A stretch of DNA of 8,504 bases from Gemmatimonadota bacterium (GTDB lineage Bacteria > Gemmatimonadota > Gemmatimonadetes > Longimicrobiales > UBA6960), in NCBI GenBank assembly GCA_022564535.1, contig JADFLD010000053.1, positions 1 to 8,504 of the forward strand, written 5' to 3'. Positions within the stretch are counted from its first letter, which is position 1. Each line of letters begins with the position of its first letter. The notes beneath the pieces were generated by a model. It did no database searches. It saw only the letters and a program-made list of their open reading frames with translations, and was not told the DNA's origin. Of the stretch, positions 5,157-8,504 are shown one piece after another. Position numbers and translations under genes: made by a program.

Positions 5157-5963
5157 ATGCGCAAACGCAACGTACGGGGCGAGATGCCCTTCCTGGACCA
5201 CTTGGAGGAGCTCCGCTGGAGGATCCTCTGGTCGATCGTGGCCGTCGTCATCGGCACGATCATCGGCTTCGCGCTCGTCTACTACCTCAACGTGCTCGAG
5301 ATCCTGCTCCAGCCGATTCGGGATGCGTATGGCGATCAGGACCTCAAGCTCATCTATCTCTCCCCGGCAGACCCCTTCTTCGTCACGCTTCGCCTCGCGG
5401 TCTACATCGGGATCCTCTTGGCGCTTCCCGTCCTCGTCCACCAAGTGTGGTCGTTCCTGTCCCCCGCACTCGAAAAGAGCGAGAGGCGTGCGATCATACC
5501 GGCTCTTTATCTCGGGCTGCTTCTCTTCATTGGGGGCGTGGCGCTCGCATATTTCGCCGCCTTGCCGGTGACACTCGAGTTCTTCAAGGCCTTCCTCAGC
5601 GACTCCCTCGAAGGGCAGCTCGAGATCAACAACACGTTGGGCTTCGTCGTGAAGATGCTCTTCGCGTTCGGTGCCGTGTTCGAATTGCCAATCGTCATCC
5701 TCGCGCTCAGCCTCATGGGCGTCGTGACTCCGGCGTTCCTCCGCACCAAGAGACGCCATGCGATCGTGCTGATCACCGTACTTGCGAGCTTCATCACGCC
5801 CGGTGATGCGATCACGCTTACGGTCATGATGATGTTTCCGCTCATCTTGCTCTACGAGTTCGGAATCTTCCTTTCCGTCGGTGTTTATCGGCGGCGCGAG
5901 AAAGCCGAGCGCGCGTACGAGGCGAGTCTTGACCCGCCTGCGGGAGCGGTGGAGAAGAAGTGA
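5157..5963 (+). CDS. tatC: TatC, twin-arginine translocase receptor subunit
   Basis: 268 residues, close to the usual 250-260, with six predicted membrane helices. The N-terminal cytoplasmic motif is FLDHLEELR; Glu18 matches E. coli Glu15 in the signal-peptide binding site. LSPALEKSERR gives Glu109, equivalent to E. coli Glu103. FGAVFELPIV gives Glu176, equivalent to Glu170, and ITPGDAIT gives Asp217, equivalent to Asp211. TatC recognises twin-arginine signal peptides and, with TatA/TatB, exports folded proteins across the inner membrane; no tatA or tatB is visible here. The start ATG 5157 has only a weak ribosome binding site (AGAGAG). The 86-nt gap before it holds a short palindrome (5138-5150) but no convincing promoter or terminator. 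The C-terminal tail is charged. Its TGA overlaps the lptD GTG start as GTGA. Confidence 0.97.
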   Translation: MRKRNVRGEMPFLDHLEELRWRILWSIVAVVIGTIIGFALVYYLNVLEILLQPIRDAYGDQDLKLIYLSPADPFFVTLRLAVYIGILLALPVLVHQVWSFLSPALEKSERRAIIPALYLGLLLFIGGVALAYFAALPVTLEFFKAFLSDSLEGQLEINNTLGFVVKMLFAFGAVFELPIVILALSLMGVVTPAFLRTKRRHAIVLITVLASFITPGDAITLTVMMMFPLILLYEFGIFLSVGVYRRREKAERAYEASLDPPAGAVEKK

Positions 5964-8504
5964 TCCGGGTCGCGGTGCGACGTGTGGGGCTGCGCCTCTC
6001 GGCCGTCGCGCTGTTCCCCCTACTCGCGTTCTTCGCGTCGAGCGTGGCTGCACAGGTCACGCCGCCCCCGGCCGAAGAGCTCGACTCGGCTCGCCTGGCC
6101 ATCCTCGAACGACTCGAGCGGCTCGCCCGTCCGCCCGGCTACGATAGCGTGCTGTTCCTTGAGGACTCCCTGCGGGTCGCCGAGGCCGCGGAGGGCAATC
6201 GCTTCGGCGGCGCGGGCATGGATTCCGTCGCGACTGCTCTGCTCGGCATGCCGGGCTACGACCTGGTCGAGTACGAGGCCGAGTCCGCCGACTTCGCGGC
6301 CCAAGAGCGCATTCTCGTGCTTCGGGCCGCCGAGAATGGACGCGCGCGCGTGAGTAGTGAGGGGCTCGTGATCGAGGCCGACACGTCGATCACCTTCAAC
6401 GAGGCCACCGGTCGGCTGCGCACCGTCGGCGAAGCGACGTTCACGCCTCCCGAAGGGGACCCGATCGTGGCCGTGGACATGATCTACGATCTCGCGCAGG
6501 GGCGCGGCTCGGCCTTGGACGCCAAGACGTCGTGGACCGAGGCCGGGGCGAATTGGACCGTGCGCGGCGACATGCCCTACGCCGCCCAAGACTCGACTTT
6601 CATGTCGCACGCGCGGTTCACGTCGTGCGAAATCGAAGAGCCCCACTACCACTTCGAGGCGAACGAGATCAAGATCGTGGCTGGAAACGTGCTCGTCGCA
6701 CGTGGTGTGAAGCTGTACTTCGCCGACGTGCCGGTCATGTGGCTGCCCTTCATCGCCCAGAGCCTGTCGCGTGGGCGCTCTTCGGGCATTCTCACGCCCC
6801 GCTTCAGCGTGAACGACATCGTGCGGACGTCGGGCGGCTACCGTCGCCGGGTGAGCAACATGGGCTTCTACTGGGCGATGAACGACTACTCCGACGCGCT
6901 CGTCGCGATGGATTGGTTCAGCGAAACGTTCTTCAGCCTGACCAGCTCGTTTCGGTATCGGTTCAGGCGCCAGTTCCTGGATGGGCACCTGAGCGTGCGC
7001 CGGTTCTGGAGGGAGGACGGATCGACGGAACTCGCGATCGACACTAGACATTCATGGGAGATCGATGAGCGGACGCAGCTGCGTGTCTCCGGCCGCTTCG
7101 TCTCCAACAACGACTTCGTGCGGGAGAACTCCTTCAACCCCCAGGAGGTCACGCAGTCGATCGATTCCGAGGCCGGCATCAATCGCCGGTTCGGTTGGGG
7201 GAGCCTGTCCTTGTCTGCGAACCGGAAGCAGTTCCTCTCCGACGACCGGACCGAATGGCTCCTTCCGTCGGCGAACCTTTCGCTCTCACCCATTACGTTC
7301 TTCCGGGCTCCCTCCAGCGAGGCGCGATTCTGGAACAACATGACGTGGTCCGGCTCGGGGGGTATGCGCCGCAACACCGTCGATCGTCTACAGCCGGACA
7401 CGTTTGCGATCTCGCAGGCGAGCACGGCCAGGTCCCGAGGATTTGCGAGAAGCAACCTCAGCCTCGGCAATCTGACGTTCTCGCAATCGGTGGATCTCTC
7501 CGAGGCGCAAACGCTGGGCGTGCCCGAGGCGCTGCTCCTTCTCGGAGACGACGCCGATCCGGCGGAGCTGGTCATCGGCGCACCCGTACGCGACATCGCC
7601 GAGGCGACGCTGGGGTGGTCTGCGTCCTTGAATTACCAGCAGCGGCTCATTGGGTCGACGACGATCACACCTCGGTTGAGCCTACAGGGCAACATGTTCC
7701 GATCGGACACCGATTCTCTGGCCCCGAACTTCGTCTCGGCCCCGTCCCGGATCGCCTTCGGTGCGCAGCTCCGGACCGACATCTATGGCTTCTACGGCGG
7801 AGTCGGACCCTTCGAGGCCGTTCGGCACAAGATCTCTCCATCGTTCGACTACGCGTGGAGCCCCGAGTCGGCGCCCAGCGCGCTTCAGCAGGAGGTGTTC
7901 GGATCCCGGGCGCTCCAGCCGAAGAACACGCTATCGATCTCGCTGACGCAGACGATCGAAGCCAAGCGCCGCTCGGAAGACGAGGAAGCCGCGGACAGCG
8001 TGGCCGTACCGGCGTCGGACATCCGGTCTGACACCGACGTGCGTGACGAGGGCGATGAGGGCCCGCAGCGTGTCCAGCAGACGCCATCCGTGACGCTGCT
8101 CGCGTGGCGGATGAGCGTCGTGAAGTACGATTTCGTCGAAGCGGACTCGGTAGGCCTGTTCCTGGCCGGCTTCGAGACGACTCGCCTGGGCAACCAATTC
8201 TCGTCGGACTACCTGCGGGGTCTCTCGATCTCGATGGACCACGAGATCTTCGAGGATGACGTCGGTGACGACGGCTTGCTCGCGAGTCGCCGCTTCCGGC
8301 CCCACCTGAGTCAGGTGAATTTGGCGTTCTCCTTCGGTTCATCGTCGTCGATCTTTCGTTGGCTGAGCTTCGGGGGCGGGCAGGACGCCGACGAGCCTCC
8401 GGAGGAGCCGGAAGACACGGAGCCGCTCGCTTTAGTCGGCGCGACGGATGAATCGACGGTGGTGCCTGTTATGGGGCAGGGGGACGTGAGACCGCCGGCG
8501 GGTC
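5960..8504 (+). CDS. lptD: LptD (OstA), outer-membrane LPS transport protein, 3' truncated by the window
   Basis: The frame is open from GTG 5960 to the window end, giving 848 full codons. GTG is chosen because it overlaps the tatC stop (GTGA) and has GGAG (5951-5954) 5 nt before it. Signal peptide 1-31 (VAA|Q cleavage). Residues about 90-230 are the OstA/LptA-like periplasmic jellyroll, with repeated short strands such as GLVIEADTSITFNEATGRLRTVG, and about 220-265 hold the family hallmark (SCEIEEPHYHF, ANEIKIVAGN, DVPVMWLPF). The remainder alternates amphipathic strands with aromatic ends, as in a large beta-barrel. The pattern resembles the Bacteroidota/Chlorobi/Gemmatimonadota LptD group. 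The barrel has an acidic insert at about 666-708 and another near the end (about 806-848). Only one cysteine (Cys223) is visible. LptD inserts LPS into the outer leaflet, normally with LptE, which is not seen here. Confidence 0.9.
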   Translation, partial: MIRVAVRRVGLRLSAVALFPLLAFFASSVAAQVTPPPAEELDSARLAILERLERLARPPGYDSVLFLEDSLRVAEAAEGNRFGGAGMDSVATALLGMPGYDLVEYEAESADFAAQERILVLRAAENGRARVSSEGLVIEADTSITFNEATGRLRTVGEATFTPPEGDPIVAVDMIYDLAQGRGSALDAKTSWTEAGANWTVRGDMPYAAQDSTFMSHARFTSCEIEEPHYHFEANEIKIVAGNVLVARGVKLYFADVPVMWLPFIAQSLSRGRSSGILTPRFSVNDIVRTSGGYRRRVSNMGFYWAMNDYSDALVAMDWFSETFFSLTSSFRYRFRRQFLDGHLSVRRFWREDGSTELAIDTRHSWEIDERTQLRVSGRFVSNNDFVRENSFNPQEVTQSIDSEAGINRRFGWGSLSLSANRKQFLSDDRTEWLLPSANLSLSPITFFRAPSSEARFWNNMTWSGSGGMRRNTVDRLQPDTFAISQASTARSRGFARSNLSLGNLTFSQSVDLSEAQTLGVPEALLLLGDDADPAELVIGAPVRDIAEATLGWSASLNYQQRLIGSTTITPRLSLQGNMFRSDTDSLAPNFVSAPSRIAFGAQLRTDIYGFYGGVGPFEAVRHKISPSFDYAWSPESAPSALQQEVFGSRALQPKNTLSISLTQTIEAKRRSEDEEAADSVAVPASDIRSDTDVRDEGDEGPQRVQQTPSVTLLAWRMSVVKYDFVEADSVGLFLAGFETTRLGNQFSSDYLRGLSISMDHEIFEDDVGDDGLLASRRFRPHLSQVNLAFSFGSSSSIFRWLSFGGGQDADEPPEEPEDTEPLALVGATDESTVVPVMGQGDVRPPAG

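Noticed and set aside
5049..6053. Long minus-strand open frame (334 codons) opposite tatC
   Set aside because: It is the complement of a well-supported tatC. Its product is an Arg/Asp/Glu/His-rich low-complexity string without a fold signature, typical of GC-rich shadow frames.
6020..7051. Long minus-strand open frame (343 codons) opposite lptD
   Set aside because: It mirrors the codon bias of lptD, matches no family I know and has no ribosome binding site context.
7195..8031. Plus-strand open frame of 278 codons overlapping lptD
   Set aside because: It lies inside lptD in another frame and its product is Arg/Gly/Ala-rich without domains; lptD has clear motifs throughout.

Overview
The window is a GC-rich (mid-60s percent by eye), densely packed, single-strand stretch of cell-envelope genes from a diderm bacterium with lipopolysaccharide. 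All nine recognisable genes lie on the plus strand: tolQ (3' part), tolR, tolA, tolB, pal, cpoB (ybgF), nrdR, tatC and lptD (5' part, open to the window end). The LptD resembles the Bacteroidota/Chlorobi/Gemmatimonadota-type protein rather than the E. coli type. With the high GC, GTG starts and short acidic TolA, this suggests Gemmatimonadota or a close relative; that assignment is an inference of moderate confidence.

Layout. Positions 1-2918 hold tolQ-tolR-tolA-tolB, joined by a 0-nt gap, a 3-nt gap and an ATGA overlap, so they are almost certainly one mRNA. A 202-nt gap (2919-3120) follows, with a weak promoter candidate and a perfect 8-bp-arm palindrome, then the peptidoglycan-binding lipoprotein pal (3121-3717). 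Between pal and cpoB lies a strong hairpin (3736-3765) whose right arm contains the cpoB ribosome binding site. cpoB (3773-4543) is followed after 29 nt by nrdR (GTG start, 4573-5070). After 86 nt comes tatC (5157-5963), which overlaps lptD (GTG start, 5960) by 4 nt.

How the genes work together. TolQ and TolR form the inner-membrane proton-driven motor that energises TolA. TolA reaches through the periplasm to TolB and Pal and so links the inner membrane to peptidoglycan and the outer membrane, mainly at the division septum. CpoB connects that machine to septal peptidoglycan synthesis. TatC is the twin-arginine translocase receptor, and LptD is the outer-membrane translocon that inserts LPS. 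NrdR, the repressor of ribonucleotide reductase genes, is the only non-envelope gene.

I see no mobile element, CRISPR array, RNA gene or new multi-gene system. The genes are conserved core functions. The points worth a second look are regulatory (the cpoB leader hairpin and the palindrome before pal) and structural (acidic TonB-like TolA linker, lone adjacent cysteines in TolB, single-cysteine LptD with acidic inserts).
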